Counted from the stretch's first letter, positions 8,478-18,307 are shown. The stretch is 64,000 bases of DNA from Isoptericola halotolerans (GCF_013149785.1 NZ_JABEZU010000002.1:496001-560000), one strand, 5' to 3'. Numbers and translations: made by a program. Notes: a model not told the origin generated them from the letters alone.

Positions 8478-10474
8478 GCCGCTGCTCCGTGGACCAGGAG
8501 CCGCAGGCGACGGCGGGCGACGTCGCGGCGCGGCCCCAGGACGGTCCGGGCCGCCGCGCCGACGACGCCGCCGGCACGCGCCGTCGCCCATCCCGCGGTC
8601 CCGTAGTGCTTGCGCCAGTAGCGCTCCTGGGACGCTCGGACCCAGGCGTCGCGTCGCGCCGGGTCGTCGCTCGTGGCCGCCCCGAGATGGACGGCGAGGA
8701 CCTCCGGCACGAGTCGGTGGTGCCAGCCCCTGCGGTGCGCCCGGAAGGCCCAGTCGGTCTCTTCCGCATAGAGGAAGAAGCCTTCGTCGAGGGGACCGAC
8801 GTCGTCCAGCGCCTCCGCCCGCAGCAGCAGGACGGAGCCGATGACGTAGGTGTTCCCGGGCCGGCGTCGCCCGGTCCGACCCAGCAGCCGGCGCGCGGCG
8901 TCCACGCCCAGGGCCTCGGACCACGCGGCCCACGGACGGGGGAACGGCCACTCGACCTGTGCCGGTTCGCCGTCACCGTCGACCTGGCGCGGCCCGACGC
9001 TGGCGGTGCGCTCGTGGGCGCGCAGCGCGCGGTGGAGGGTGTGGATGCCGGTCTCGTCGACGACGGCGTCCGGGTTGAGCAGCAGCACGTCCCGTCCGGG
9101 GTGCTGGCGGTGGGCGATCCCGTGGTTGACGCCGGCGGCGAACCCCCCGTTGCGGCCGGGGTCCAGGTAGCGGCCGTGCGCCGACGCCGTGATCTCGCGC
9201 ACCCGCTCGTCGCGGGAGTTGTCCACCACGGTGATCGGCAGGCGCCCCGCGATCGGTGCCAGTGCTCGGCGGAGCAGCTCCGGGGAGCCGTAGGCCACGA
9301 CGAGCACCTCGGGCGGTTCGGCCGGTACCGCAACGGAGGGAGCTTCCACGGTGGCGGGTCCGGTCGACGCCACGTCGCGGTACAGCTCGTGCAGCCGCGT
9401 GGCCACTGCGGGCCAGGAGCACTGCGCGGCCCGCTCGGCGCCGCGACGGCTGAGCCGTGCCGCGAGGCCGTCGTCGTCGAGCACCCGCCGCAGGGCGCCG
9501 GCGAGCGCCGTGGCGTCGTCGGGCGGGACGAGCAGGCCCGCACCCTCGACGAGGTCGGGCAGGGCGCCGGACCGGCTGGCCACCACCGGGGTGCCGCAGG
9601 CCATCGCCTCCACCACGACGCGGCCGAACTGCTCCACCCACCCCGGGGTGTCGCGTGACGGGACGGCCAGCACGTCGACGGAACGGTAGAGCTCGACGAG
9701 GTCGTCGCCGTCGAGCGGCCCGTGGAAGGTGACGCGGCCGGGGGCGACCACCTCCGCGCGTCGGCGCAGCGCCTCCTCCTCGGGGCCGGCGCCGGCGACC
9801 ACCAGGTCCGTGCCGGGGCACTGCGCCAGGGCGTCGAGCAGCACGTCGACACCCTTGTGCGCCGCGAGCCGGCCGGCGTAGCCCACGGTCGGTCGAGCGC
9901 CGGGGGAGCGGCGGGCGGGCGAGAAGGCTGCGAGGTCGACGCCCAGCGGGATGGTCTCGATCCGTCCGCGGGCCCCTTTCGCTCGCAGGATCCGGCCGGC
10001 CTCGTCGTTGCACACCTGCACCGCCGCCGCGCGGCGCAGCACGGCTCGTTCGACCCACCGGAACGGGACGGGGTAGCGCTTGGTGAGGTTCTGGGCGCTG
10101 TACACCACGAAGGGCCGGGCCGGGCTCGGGCGTCCACGGAGCCGGTCGACGACGCGGCGCAGCCGGGCCAGGACGAGCACCTCCGCGGTGGCGAGCGCGA
10201 ACGGCTCCTCGTGGATGTCGAGCACCTCGTGGTCGGTGCGCAGCGCCCGCCACAGGGGTCGTGGGTCGTAGACGAACAGCGCGGGGTGCGTGCCCCAGGT
10301 GCGTGCTCCGGTGACGTCCTCGCCGGGACGGGCGACGAGGGGGACGTCGCGCCCCCCCTCGTCCCACACCGCCGCGCACAGCAGCGCGACGTCCAGACCC
10401 TGTCGGCGCAGCTCGCGCTCGCGCTCGCGCCAGGCGTCGACGACCGCGCTGTGCGACACCCGCAGGACCCTCAT
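8474..10474 (-). CDS. Two-domain glycosyltransferase: GT4 fused to GT2
   Basis: The 666-residue protein joins two complete glycosyltransferase domains. The N-terminal half (to about 380) is GT4: [42 protein letters not shown] and the E-X7-E pattern in [20 protein letters not shown]. The C-terminal half (about 395-620) is GT2 of the rhamnosyltransferase-like kind: [26 protein letters not shown], and NPDA in the DXD position, followed by [22 protein letters not shown] 10474 has a GGTGAG ribosome site and opens the five-gene minus-strand operon. The fusion suggests that two consecutive sugars are added by one polypeptide. Confidence 0.88.
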   Translation of the reverse strand: MRVLRVSHSAVVDAWRERERELRRQGLDVALLCAAVWDEGGRDVPLVARPGEDVTGARTWGTHPALFVYDPRPLWRALRTDHEVLDIHEEPFALATAEVLVLARLRRVVDRLRGRPSPARPFVVYSAQNLTKRYPVPFRWVERAVLRRAAAVQVCNDEAGRILRAKGARGRIETIPLGVDLAAFSPARRSPGARPTVGYAGRLAAHKGVDVLLDALAQCPGTDLVVAGAGPEEEALRRRAEVVAPGRVTFHGPLDGDDLVELYRSVDVLAVPSRDTPGWVEQFGRVVVEAMACGTPVVASRSGALPDLVEGAGLLVPPDDATALAGALRRVLDDDGLAARLSRRGAERAAQCSWPAVATRLHELYRDVASTGPATVEAPSVAVPAEPPEVLVVAYGSPELLRRALAPIAGRLPITVVDNSRDERVREITASAHGRYLDPGRNGGFAAGVNHGIAHRQHPGRDVLLLNPDAVVDETGIHTLHRALRAHERTASVGPRQVDGDGEPAQVEWPFPRPWAAWSEALGVDAARRLLGRTGRRRPGNTYVIGSVLLLRAEALDDVGPLDEGFFLYAEETDWAFRAHRRGWHHRLVPEVLAVHLGAATSDDPARRDAWVRASQERYWRKHYGTAGWATARAGGVVGAAARTVLGPRRDVARRRLRLLVHGAAA

Positions 10475-10526
10475 GCTCACCGATCCTGGCTCATGGGCCC
10501 CGGCGCGGGAACGCGGTGCCCGGACA

Positions 10527-10594
10527 ATCACCCGCTGCCCGGGCAGATTCACCCCCTGGCGACCTGACCGAGCCTGTCGCGCCGTGGGTACCGT
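10527..10594 (+). promoter_or_regulatory. Promoter with paired CACCC elements before the epimerase operon
   Basis: Two copies of the element, ATCACCC (10527-10533) and GATTCACCC (10546-10554), lie exactly 21 bp apart and flank a perfect 12-bp palindrome CTGCCCGGGCAG (10535-10546). Downstream are a -35-like CTGACC (10564-10569) and a -10 TACCGT (10589-10594). The gap from the element to the -10 is 34 bp. The same layout precedes four other units of this locus. A shared activator is inference. Confidence 0.6.
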
Positions 10595-10658
10595 CGAGAC
10601 GGCTTGCGCGTCCACCTCGGTCGCCGCGCGACGCCGCCACCACGACAGGGGAGGAACG

Positions 10659-11690
10659 ATGCGGGTTCTCGTCGACGGAGACCGTGGTTACGTCGGAGCG
10701 GTCCTGGTGCCGTTCCTGCGCGCCGCGGGCCACGAGGTGGTCGGTCTCGACGCCGGCTGGTACGACGGCTGCGACTTCGGCCCCGCGGTGGGCGGCTACG
10801 AGCAGCGCACCGGTGACGTGCGCGACGTCCGGCCGCAGGACCTGGAGGGGTTCGACGCCGTGGTGCACCTCGCGGCGATCTCGAACGACCCGCTCGGTCA
10901 CCTCAACCCGGACGCCACGTTCTCGGTCAACACCGACGGCGCGGTGCACGCGGCCCGCACGGCCCGTGCGGCGGGTGTCCCGCGGTTCCTCTTCTCCTCC
11001 TCCTGCTCGCTGTACGGGGCGGCCGGCGACGCGCCGGTCGACGAAGAGGCGGACTTCCACCCGGTGACCCCGTACGGCGAGTCCAAGGTGCGTGCCGAGC
11101 GGGGCATCTCCGCGCTCGCCGCCGACGACTTCTCGCCCACGTACCTGCGCAACGCCACGGCGTACGGGTCGTCGCCCCGGCTGCGCGCCGACATCGTCGT
11201 CAACAACCTCACCGGTGCGGCGTTCACCCGCGGGGAGGTGCGGTTGCAGTCGGACGGCAGCCCGTGGCGTCCGCTCGTGCACGTCGAGGACATCGCCCGG
11301 GCCTTTCTCGCAGCGCTCGAGGCACCGCGGGAGACGGTGCACGACCGCGCGTTCAACGTCGGCCGCGACGAGGACGTCGTGCAGATCCGCACGGTGGCCG
11401 AGCAGGTCAGCGCGATCACCGGTGCGCCGGTGACCTTCGCCCCGGGCGCCGGGAGCGACGCCCGCAACTACCGCGTCGACTTCTCCCGGATCACGAGCGA
11501 GCTGCCGGCGGCCGCTCCGCGGTGGACCGTGCCGGACGGCATCCAGGAGATCTGGGACCACGCCCGGCAGCGTGGTCTGACGCGACAGGACTTCGAGGGG
11601 CCGCGGTACGTCCGGCTGCGTCGGGTCCAGGAGCTGGCCGATGCCGGCGCTCTCGACCTCACGACCCTGCGGACGGCGGTGTCGGTATGA
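10659..11690 (+). CDS. NAD-dependent nucleotide-sugar epimerase/dehydratase (extended SDR)
   Basis: This 343-residue extended short-chain dehydrogenase/reductase acts on a nucleotide sugar. The Rossmann motif is VDGDRGYVG near the N-terminus (G-x-x-G-x-x-G), the catalytic segment is FSSSCSLYG, and the Tyr-Lys pair is YGESK. ATG 10659 has a strong GGGGAGG ribosome site. It opens a plus-strand operon: its stop overlaps the methyltransferase start (ATGA). It is likely to oxidise, epimerise or reduce C4 or C3 of the sugar that the next genes methylate. The exact substrate is open. Confidence 0.88.
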   Translation: MRVLVDGDRGYVGAVLVPFLRAAGHEVVGLDAGWYDGCDFGPAVGGYEQRTGDVRDVRPQDLEGFDAVVHLAAISNDPLGHLNPDATFSVNTDGAVHAARTARAAGVPRFLFSSSCSLYGAAGDAPVDEEADFHPVTPYGESKVRAERGISALAADDFSPTYLRNATAYGSSPRLRADIVVNNLTGAAFTRGEVRLQSDGSPWRPLVHVEDIARAFLAALEAPRETVHDRAFNVGRDEDVVQIRTVAEQVSAITGAPVTFAPGAGSDARNYRVDFSRITSELPAAAPRWTVPDGIQEIWDHARQRGLTRQDFEGPRYVRLRRVQELADAGALDLTTLRTAVSV

Positions 11691-12979
11691 CCGCGGACCC
11701 CGGGCTCGCCCTGGCGGACGCGGGTGCCGAGGCCGCGAGCGCACCGGCCTGTCGCCTGTGCGGCGAGCCGCTGCGGCGCACCTTCGTCGACCTCGGCATG
11801 TCACCGCTGTGCGAGACGTACCCGACCGCTGCGCAGGTGGACGGACCGGAGACCTTCTACCCGCTGCACGTGCTGGTGTGCGAGAGCTGCCTGCTGGTCC
11901 AGCTGCCGGCCTACGTGGCGGCCGAGGAGATCTTCGACGACTACGCCTACTTCTCGTCCTACTCCGACTCCTGGGTGCAGCACGCGCGACGTTTCGTCGA
12001 CGACGCCGTCGACCGGCTCGGGCTGCAGCCCGAGCGATCCTTGGTGGTGGAGGTGGCCAGCAACGACGGCTACCTCCTGCAGCACGTGCTCGACCGGGGG
12101 ATCCGGTGCCTGGGGATCGAGCCGTCGTCGAACGTCGCCGCCGCCGCGGTCCGGCGCGGTGTCCCCACGCAGGTCGACTTCCTCGGCGCGGACACGGGCC
12201 GGGCGGTCCGTGCCGCCCACGGTCCGGCCGACCTGGTCGTGGCGAACAACGTGTTCGCCCACGTGCCCGACATCGTCGACTTCGCCCACGGCCTGCGCGC
12301 GCTGGTCGCCGACGAGGGCCGGGTGAGCATCGAGATCCCGCACCTGCTCCGCCTCGTCGAGGGCAACGAGTACGACACCATCTACCACGAGCACTACAGC
12401 TACCTCTCGCTGCTCACGACGCAGCGGGTGCTCGCTGCCGCCGGGCTCACCGTGGTCGACGTCGAGGAGCTCGCCAGCCACGGTGGGTCCTTGCGCACGT
12501 GGTCCGCGCCGTCCGAGCGCGCGCCGGACCCGTCGGCGGCGCTCGCCGACGTCCTCGCCGCGGAGGCGGCCGCCGGGCTGCACACCGTGGCGGGCCACGC
12601 CGGGTTCGCCCGGCAGGTGGCCGCGGTCCGCGACGACGTGCTGCGCTTCCTCCTGGACGCGCGCCGGGAGGGTCGGCGCGTGGTCGCCTACGGGGCGCCC
12701 GGCAAGGGCAACACCCTGCTCAACCACTGCGGGGTGCGCGGCGACCTCGTCGAGTTCGCCGTGGACCGCAACCCCTACAAGCACGGCCGGTTCACCCCCG
12801 GCACCCACCTGCCGATCCGGCCACCGGAGGCCCTGGACGCGGCTCGTCCCGACTACGTGGTGATCATGCCGTGGAACCTGCGCCGCGAGATCTCCGCACA
12901 GCTCGCGCACGTGGCGTCGTGGGGCGGGCGGCTCGTGACGTTCCTGCCACGCCTCGACGTCTTCGAACCCGGCACGTGA
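11687..12979 (+). CDS. Nucleotide-sugar C-methyltransferase (zinc-binding, SAM-dependent)
   Basis: This 430-residue protein matches the three-part sugar C-methyltransferase family (TylCIII/NovU-like). An N-terminal zinc module has Cys22, Cys25, Cys65 and Cys68 (CRLCGE, CESC). A SAM-binding domain follows, with the loop EVASNDGYL at about 122-130 and the second-strand motif GIEPSSN. The C-terminal domain contains [12 protein letters not shown] and MPWNLRREI. Members of this family transfer a methyl group to C3 of dTDP- or CDP-4-keto sugars. It is translationally coupled to the epimerase before it and to a diverged paralogue after it (GTGA). Confidence 0.88.
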   Translation: MTADPGLALADAGAEAASAPACRLCGEPLRRTFVDLGMSPLCETYPTAAQVDGPETFYPLHVLVCESCLLVQLPAYVAAEEIFDDYAYFSSYSDSWVQHARRFVDDAVDRLGLQPERSLVVEVASNDGYLLQHVLDRGIRCLGIEPSSNVAAAAVRRGVPTQVDFLGADTGRAVRAAHGPADLVVANNVFAHVPDIVDFAHGLRALVADEGRVSIEIPHLLRLVEGNEYDTIYHEHYSYLSLLTTQRVLAAAGLTVVDVEELASHGGSLRTWSAPSERAPDPSAALADVLAAEAAAGLHTVAGHAGFARQVAAVRDDVLRFLLDARREGRRVVAYGAPGKGNTLLNHCGVRGDLVEFAVDRNPYKHGRFTPGTHLPIRPPEALDAARPDYVVIMPWNLRREISAQLAHVASWGGRLVTFLPRLDVFEPGT

Positions 12980-14160
12980 CCGACTCACCGCCCGCGGACG
13001 ACCGCTCGCCCCGGGCGACCTGGAGCTGCCGCTGGTGCGCGGCACGGTCCGGCGAGGTGGTGCTCGACCTCGGCCGTCAGCCGGCCGCGGACCGGTTCCC
13101 GTCGGTCGGGGAGACCGAGCCGGACCCGCTGCACGAGCTGCGCATGGTGCTGTGCGGCCGCTGCGGGCTCGCCCAGCTCGAGGACGACCCGACCGGCGCC
13201 GAGGAGCCGCGGGGCGTCGAGCCGGTCGCGCTCGTGGAGCAGGCGCAGGACGCGGTCGCGGACCTGGTCGCCGCCGGCTGGGTCGCTGCGGGCTCGCGCG
13301 TCACCGAGTACGGCAGCCCGCACGGAGGTTCCTGGCTGGGACCCGTGGCGGCCGCCGTCCCTGCGGTGACGATCGTCGGCGACGGGGTCGCCGACCTGGT
13401 GATCGACTCGCTGGGCCTGATGCACGAGCCCGACGTCCGGGCGGCGTGGGACCGTCGCGTGGGTCGGCTGGCACCGGACGGCGTGCTGGCCCTGCACGTC
13501 CACCCGCTGTCGACCATCCTGCGGGACGGCACGTGGAACGCCCTGCGGCACGGCCACTACGCCTACTTCTCCCTCACCGTCCTGGTCGCGATGGCGCGCT
13601 CGTCAGGGCTCGTGCCGGTCGGGCTGTGGGACTACCCCCTGTACGGCGGTACCCAGGTCCTCACCCTGGCCCGTCACGGTTCCCGGCCGGCCGCTGCGGC
13701 GACCGCGGCGGAGCGGGTCGTCGCCGAGCTCACTCTCGACGTGAGGTCCGGTGTGTGCCGCGCGGAGGCGCTGCGCGACCTCGACCGGCACGTCGGTGCG
13801 TCGACGACGGCGTTGCGTGCGTGGCTCGACGCGCAGCCGGGCCCGGTGGTCGGGTACGGCGCCGCGTCGCGTGCCGTCGCGCTCCTCGCCGCGGCCGGGG
13901 TGACGTCGTCGGACGTGGAGGTCGTGGTGGACGCCTCGCCCGCCAAGCGGGGGCGGGCGATGCCGGGGCGGGCCGACGGCAGGGTGCCGATCGTCGGCCC
14001 GGAGGAGCTCGACCGGCTGCGGCCGGACCGGGTGCTGCTGCTCGTCCCTGATCTCCTGGACGAGGTCAGGCAGGCCTACCCGCAGGTGGAGCAGCACGGC
14101 GGGCGGTGGGTGGTCGCCGAACCCGAGCCTCGGGTCGTGCCGCCGCTCACCGGGAGCTGA
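12976..14160 (+). CDS. Diverged paralogue of the sugar C-methyltransferase, SAM site altered
   Basis: The 394-residue protein keeps the same layout as its upstream neighbour. Zinc ligands Cys18, Cys21, Cys60 and Cys63 are intact, the middle HGHYAYFSLTVL stretch matches [12 protein letters not shown], and the C-terminal domain has GYGAASRAVALL. The SAM loop reads EYGSPHGG instead of EVASNDGY, the GIEPSSN motif is missing, and the middle domain is shorter. I infer an inactive or repurposed partner rather than a standard methyltransferase. It starts at GTG 12976 (GTGA overlap) and its 3' end overlaps the convergent epimerase gene by 14 bp. Confidence 0.75.
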   Translation: MTDSPPADDRSPRATWSCRWCAARSGEVVLDLGRQPAADRFPSVGETEPDPLHELRMVLCGRCGLAQLEDDPTGAEEPRGVEPVALVEQAQDAVADLVAAGWVAAGSRVTEYGSPHGGSWLGPVAAAVPAVTIVGDGVADLVIDSLGLMHEPDVRAAWDRRVGRLAPDGVLALHVHPLSTILRDGTWNALRHGHYAYFSLTVLVAMARSSGLVPVGLWDYPLYGGTQVLTLARHGSRPAAAATAAERVVAELTLDVRSGVCRAEALRDLDRHVGASTTALRAWLDAQPGPVVGYGAASRAVALLAAAGVTSSDVEVVVDASPAKRGRAMPGRADGRVPIVGPEELDRLRPDRVLLLVPDLLDEVRQAYPQVEQHGGRWVVAEPEPRVVPPLTGS

Positions 14161-14698
14161 GCCGGTCGACGAGCCGGGTCCACGAGCCCGCCGCGTCGTC
14201 GCGCGCGCTGACGACGGTCACCGGCTGCGGCCACTCGATCCCCAGGTGGGGGTCGAGGTGGTGGACCGCCACGTCCTCGGTCGGGTCGTGCTCGGCGTCG
14301 ATGCGATAGCACACGTCCGACGTCTCGGTGAGCGTCTGGTGGCCGTGCAGGCAGCCTCGTGGCACGTGCAGCACCCGGAAGTCGACGTCGTCGAGCAGGA
14401 ACGCCTCCCACCGTCCGAAGGTCGGCGAGCCCGGCCGGGCGTCGACCACGACGTCGTGGACGGCGCCGTGGGCCACCCGGACGAGCTTGGCCTCGCCGGA
14501 CCCGGTCCGCCCGTGCAGCCCGCGCACCACGCCCCGGACAGAACGGGACTGGCTGTCCTGCACGAAGGACCGGGGGTCGAGGCCCGCCCGGGACGCGGTC
14601 TCGTCGTCGAACGTGCGGGTGAACAGACCGCGGTCGTCGCGGTGCGGCGTCGGCTCCAGGAGCAGCACCCCGGCCAGGGTCGTGGTCAGTACCTGCAC
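14147..14698 (-). CDS. RmlC-like dTDP-sugar epimerase (cupin), catalytic Tyr replaced
   Basis: This 183-residue cupin belongs to the dTDP-4-dehydrorhamnose 3,5-epimerase family. The active-site His62 lies in RGVVRGLHGR, Lys71 in EAKLVRV, and the GSPTFGRW and HVPRGCLHG stretches are typical. The position that holds the catalytic Tyr in RmlC (AEYNP in the mycobacterial enzyme, from memory) is His137 here (AEHDP). I chose GTG 14698 because MQVLTTTLAGVLLLEP matches the family N-terminus and a TAGCGT -10 box ends 7 nt upstream; GTG 14707 is the alternative. A 3-epimerase or isomerase role is plausible but unproven. Confidence 0.8.
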   Translation of the reverse strand: MQVLTTTLAGVLLLEPTPHRDDRGLFTRTFDDETASRAGLDPRSFVQDSQSRSVRGVVRGLHGRTGSGEAKLVRVAHGAVHDVVVDARPGSPTFGRWEAFLLDDVDFRVLHVPRGCLHGHQTLTETSDVCYRIDAEHDPTEDVAVHHLDPHLGIEWPQPVTVVSARDDAAGSWTRLVDRLSSR

Positions 14699-14705
14699 GA
14701 GCCTC

Positions 14706-14763
14706 ACGCTAGGCGAGCGCCGGGACGCCAGGGGGGTGAAATGCCCCGACGGACGGATGAAAA
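14706..14763 (-). promoter_or_regulatory. CACCC-element promoter before the RmlC-like gene
   Basis: Read on the minus strand, TTTCACCC (14741-14734) and a weaker TTTTCATCC (14763-14755) lie 21 bp apart. A -10 box TAGCGT (14711-14706) follows after 22 bp, and the GTG start is 7 nt further on, so the transcript is probably leaderless. The same element may also serve the divergent aminotransferase operon starting at 14858. Confidence 0.5.
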
Positions 14764-14857
14764 GCCGCCGCACGCCTTCAGCGAGGGGGCGTCGCGTCGG
14801 AGACTGGCCACGGGCGACCGGGTCGTGTCGCCCGTGGCCGTGCGGGAGGAGGGGACG

Positions 14858-16279
14858 ATGTCCCAGCAGGTGCGCTTCGACGCCGGCGCAGCCGACGGCC
14901 CGCCCGACCAGCGGCTCGAGCGCTCGGTCGCCGCCCAGGCGCGCCTGCACGAGCTCGTCCCCGGGGGGGCCCACACGTACGCCCGTGCCTCCGACCAGTA
15001 CCCGGAGGGTCTGGCGCCGGTCCTCGCGCGGGGCGCCGGCGCGCACGTCTGGGACGTGGACGGCAACGAGTACGTCGAGTACGGGATGGGTCTGCGCAGC
15101 GTCACCCTGGGCCACGGCTACCGCCCGGTGGTCGACGCGGTGACCACCGCGATCGCCGACGGCGTGAGCTTCTCGCGACCGAGCCGGTGGGAGCTCGACG
15201 CGGCCGAGGCCTTCTGCGCGCAGGTCCCCGGCGCGGAGATGGTCAAGTTCGCCAAGAACGGCTCGGACGCCACCACCGCCGCCGTGCGTCTCGCCCGGGC
15301 GGCGACCGGGCGGGACCTGGTGGCCGTGTGCACCGACCACCCGTTCTTCTCCACCGACGACTGGTTCATCGGCACCACCGCGATGGACGCCGGGATCCCG
15401 CGAGGGATCACCGACCTCACCGTCGGTTTCCGGTACGGCGACCTCGCGGGCACCGCCGAGCTCCTCGCCGCTCACCGCGGGGAGGTCGCCGCGCTCGTGC
15501 TGGAGGCCGCCACCGCCCACCAGGAGCCGCCGCCGGGCTACCTGGAAGGGCTGCGGGCGCTCTGCGACCGCGAGGGCGTGGTGCTGGTGTTCGACGAGAT
15601 CATCACGGGGATGCGGTGGTCGTCGGGCGGGGCGCAGGCGGTCTACGGGGTCACCCCGGACCTGTCCACGTGGGGCAAGGCGATGGGCAACGGCTTCGCC
15701 GTCTCGGCGCTGGCGGGCCGGCGCGAGCTGATGGAGCTCGGCGGGCTCGCCACGGACGAGCGGAGGGTGTTCCTGCTGTCGACCACCCACGGGGCGGAGA
15801 CCGCCGGCCTGGCGGCCTGGCTCGCGGTGCACCGTGAGTACGGCGCCCTCGACGTGCCGGCGGTGCTCGCCGAGCGCGGGCGTCGGCTGCGTGCCGGAGT
15901 CGAGCAGGTCGTGGGTGCCGCCGGACTGGCCGACCACGTGACGGTCTCCGGCCACCCGGCATGCCTCGTCTTCGGTACCCGGGACGGCTCGGGCGCGCCC
16001 TCTCAGCCGTTCCGCACGCTGTTCCTCGCCGAGCTGCTGCGCCGTGGCGTGCTGGCGCAGTCCTTCGTCGTCTCCGCCGCGCACACCGACACCGACCTCG
16101 ACCGGACGGTGGACGCCGTCGCGGGCGCCCTGCCGACGTACGCGGCCGCCCTCGACGCCGGCAGCACCGACAAGTTCCTGGTCGGCCCCCCGGTGGCCCC
16201 CGCGCTGCGCGAGCGCGCCGCGCCCCGCCGGCTGCGGCACCGGCCCGAGCCCGTCCGACACCACGGAGGTGCGCGATGA
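14858..16279 (+). CDS. Class III PLP-dependent aminotransferase (glutamate-1-semialdehyde aminomutase-like)
   Basis: This 473-residue fold-type I PLP enzyme resembles HemL. HELVPGGAHTYAR and WDVDGNEYVEYGMGLRS form the start of the family signature, LVFDEIITGMRW holds the PLP-ring Asp, and Lys274 in STWGKAMGNG is the Schiff-base lysine. It is longer than HemL at the C-terminus by a basic tail (ERAAPRRLRHRPEPVR). ATG 14858 has a GGGAGGAGGGG ribosome site. Its place next to a sugar nucleotidyltransferase and a PIG-L deacetylase argues for amination of a keto sugar or sugar-like precursor rather than heme synthesis; that role is inference. Confidence 0.85.
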   Translation: MSQQVRFDAGAADGPPDQRLERSVAAQARLHELVPGGAHTYARASDQYPEGLAPVLARGAGAHVWDVDGNEYVEYGMGLRSVTLGHGYRPVVDAVTTAIADGVSFSRPSRWELDAAEAFCAQVPGAEMVKFAKNGSDATTAAVRLARAATGRDLVAVCTDHPFFSTDDWFIGTTAMDAGIPRGITDLTVGFRYGDLAGTAELLAAHRGEVAALVLEAATAHQEPPPGYLEGLRALCDREGVVLVFDEIITGMRWSSGGAQAVYGVTPDLSTWGKAMGNGFAVSALAGRRELMELGGLATDERRVFLLSTTHGAETAGLAAWLAVHREYGALDVPAVLAERGRRLRAGVEQVVGAAGLADHVTVSGHPACLVFGTRDGSGAPSQPFRTLFLAELLRRGVLAQSFVVSAAHTDTDLDRTVDAVAGALPTYAAALDAGSTDKFLVGPPVAPALRERAAPRRLRHRPEPVRHHGGAR

Positions 16280-17124
16280 AGGTCGTCCTGTTCTGCGGTG
16301 GCCTCGGCATGCGGATGCGGTCGGGCTCCGACTCGCTGCCCAAGCCGATGATGCCCATCGGCACCCGCCCGGTCCTGTGGCACATCATGAAGTACTACGC
16401 CCACTTCGGTCACACCGAGTTCATCCTGTGCCTGGGGCACGGCGCGAACGCGGTCAAGGACTACTTCCTCAACTACTCCGAGACACACTCGAACGACTTC
16501 GTGCTCACCAAGGGCGGCGAGCACGTCGAGCTGCTGTCGAGCGACATCAGCGAGTGGCGCATCACGTTCGTCGACACGGGCATGGACACGGCGATCGGTG
16601 AGCGGCTGCGCCGCGTGCGCCGCTACCTCGAGGACGACGACGTGTTCCTCGCCAACTACGGCGACGTGCTGACGGACGCCCCGATGAACCAGATCATCGA
16701 CGACTTCGTCACGACCGACGCCGTGGGCACCCTGCTCGCGGTGCCTCCGCAGGACTCGTTCCACGTCGTGCGGTTCGACCCCGACGGCCGGATGCTGGAC
16801 CTCGAACCCGTGGCCCGGATGAGCATGTGCATCAACGGCGGCTACTTCGTGCTGCGCCAGGGGATCTTCGACTACCTCGACGAGGGTGAGGACCTGGTGA
16901 TGGACGCGTGCACCCGCGCCGCCCGCGACGGGAGGTTCAGGGTCCACCCGCACGCCGGGTTCTGGGCCCCGATGGACACGCTCAAGGAGCGCTCGGCGCT
17001 CGAGGAGATGAACCGGGTCGGTGACCGTCCGTGGGCGGTGTGGGACCGGGGTGCCCAGCACCGCGCGCGTCGCGTGCCGGAGGTCGCGGTGCCCGAGGTC
17101 GTGGGGCAGGTCCGTGGCGCCTGA
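16276..17124 (+). CDS. Sugar-1-phosphate nucleotidyltransferase (glucose-1-phosphate cytidylyltransferase-like)
   Basis: This 282-residue nucleotidyltransferase activates a sugar-1-phosphate. The N-terminal loop is a variant of the family signature: FCGGLGMRMRSGSDSLPKPM, with Lys in PKPM. YGDVLTD carries the metal-binding Asp and CINGGYFVLRQGIFDYL is typical of the RfbF cytidylyltransferase branch. The start overlaps the aminotransferase stop (ATGA). Together with the flanking genes it should supply an NDP-sugar, perhaps CDP-linked, for the branched or amino sugar made here. The nucleotide cannot be settled without structure or assay. Confidence 0.85.
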   Translation: MKVVLFCGGLGMRMRSGSDSLPKPMMPIGTRPVLWHIMKYYAHFGHTEFILCLGHGANAVKDYFLNYSETHSNDFVLTKGGEHVELLSSDISEWRITFVDTGMDTAIGERLRRVRRYLEDDDVFLANYGDVLTDAPMNQIIDDFVTTDAVGTLLAVPPQDSFHVVRFDPDGRMLDLEPVARMSMCINGGYFVLRQGIFDYLDEGEDLVMDACTRAARDGRFRVHPHAGFWAPMDTLKERSALEEMNRVGDRPWAVWDRGAQHRARRVPEVAVPEVVGQVRGA

Positions 17125-18307
17125 CGCCCCCGCGCCCCTGCGCCCGAGGGTGGCGCTCCTGGGCCAGTTCGGCATCGGCAACCTGGGCAACGAGGCGTCG
17201 CTCGACGCGATGCTCGACGTGCTCGGCGACGCCGACCTGGTCGTCCTCACCGAGGAGCCCGGCGCGGTCCTCGAGGCGCGGGGGCTGCCGGCCGTGGCGT
17301 TCACCGACCCCGGCGCCCGCCGCGGCGGCTGGCGAGGTGTGCTGGGCAAGGTCCGCGACCTGCGCTGGGCGTGGCGACGCGTCGGGGAGGTCGACGCGAT
17401 CGTCGTCCCGGGGACCGGTCTGCTCGAGGGGTCGGCCGTCCGGGCGACCGCGGTGCCGCTGACGCTGGGCTGGTACGCCCTCGCCGCACGCTGCCGACGG
17501 CGTCCGCTGCACCTGCTGTCGGTCGGGGTGGACGACGGGGGGCACCGGCTGACGCGTGCGCTGTTCGGGTTCGTGCTGCGCGCGGCGACGACGGTCACCG
17601 TGCGCGACGACGGCTCGGCGGCGTGCGCCGAGCGACTCGGCCGCAGCCGCCCCCCGGTGGTCCCGGACCTGGTGCTCGCCGGGCAGGTGCAGGGGAGCGC
17701 CCGGTCCCACGGACCCTGGACGGTGGCGCTCGGGGTCATCGACACGCACGGCACCGGCACGATCGAGGCGGACTGGGACCGCGCCCGGTACCTCGCTGCG
17801 GTGGCCGAGCTGGTGCGACGGCTCGTCGTGGCCGGCGCACGGGTGCGCGTGGTGGGTGGCGCCGTGCTCGACGACCTGATCGCCGACGAGGTGGTGGCAC
17901 GCGCCGGGCACGACGCCGTCGTCCGGGCACCTGCGGCCGACCTGGCCGAGCTCGACACCTGGTTCGCCGGCTGCCAGGTCGTCGTCGCGGCGCGGTACCA
18001 CAACCTGGTGACGGCGGTCCGGGCAGGGGTCCCGCCCGTCTCGCTCGGGTACGCCCGCAAGCAGGACTGGTTGCTGGGCGACGTCGGCGCCCCTGCCCGG
18101 GCCCACGACGTCGCGGGCTTCGACCCGGCGCTCGTGGCGGACCAGGTGCTGCACCTGCTGTCCGACGGGGAGGCGTGGCAGGCGGCTCACGCCGACGCGA
18201 CGGCCTGGGTGGACCAGGCCCGCCGGCTGCTCGCGGGACAGGCGTCGCGGCTGCGGGTCTCGCTGGGGCTGGTACCGGACGACGTGCCCCTGGAGGTGCG
18301 ACCATGA
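17114..18307 (+). CDS. Polysaccharide pyruvyltransferase-family protein
   Basis: This protein of about 397 residues has the GT-B-like layout of the CsaB/WcaK family: VALLGQFGIGNLGNEASLDAML at the N-terminus, VPGTGLL in the first half, and CQVVVAARYHNLVTAVRAGVPPVSLGYARKQDWLL near the C-terminus, where the R-x-H segment and the YxxKQ pattern are characteristic. Family members add ketal pyruvate from PEP to sugar residues of envelope polysaccharides. GTG 17114 follows GGGGCAGG and overlaps the preceding gene by 11 bases. The next gene starts inside its stop. Confidence 0.82.
   Translation: MAPDAPAPLRPRVALLGQFGIGNLGNEASLDAMLDVLGDADLVVLTEEPGAVLEARGLPAVAFTDPGARRGGWRGVLGKVRDLRWAWRRVGEVDAIVVPGTGLLEGSAVRATAVPLTLGWYALAARCRRRPLHLLSVGVDDGGHRLTRALFGFVLRAATTVTVRDDGSAACAERLGRSRPPVVPDLVLAGQVQGSARSHGPWTVALGVIDTHGTGTIEADWDRARYLAAVAELVRRLVVAGARVRVVGGAVLDDLIADEVVARAGHDAVVRAPAADLAELDTWFAGCQVVVAARYHNLVTAVRAGVPPVSLGYARKQDWLLGDVGAPARAHDVAGFDPALVADQVLHLLSDGEAWQAAHADATAWVDQARRLLAGQASRLRVSLGLVPDDVPLEVRP

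Noticed and set aside
6013-10137. A 1374-codon open frame on the minus strand
   Set aside because: Only the part from 7140 down to 6013 is a real glycosyltransferase. The rest is an accidental open frame across the polymerase and GT4-GT2 genes, with Arg/Pro/Ala-rich composition and no domain pattern.
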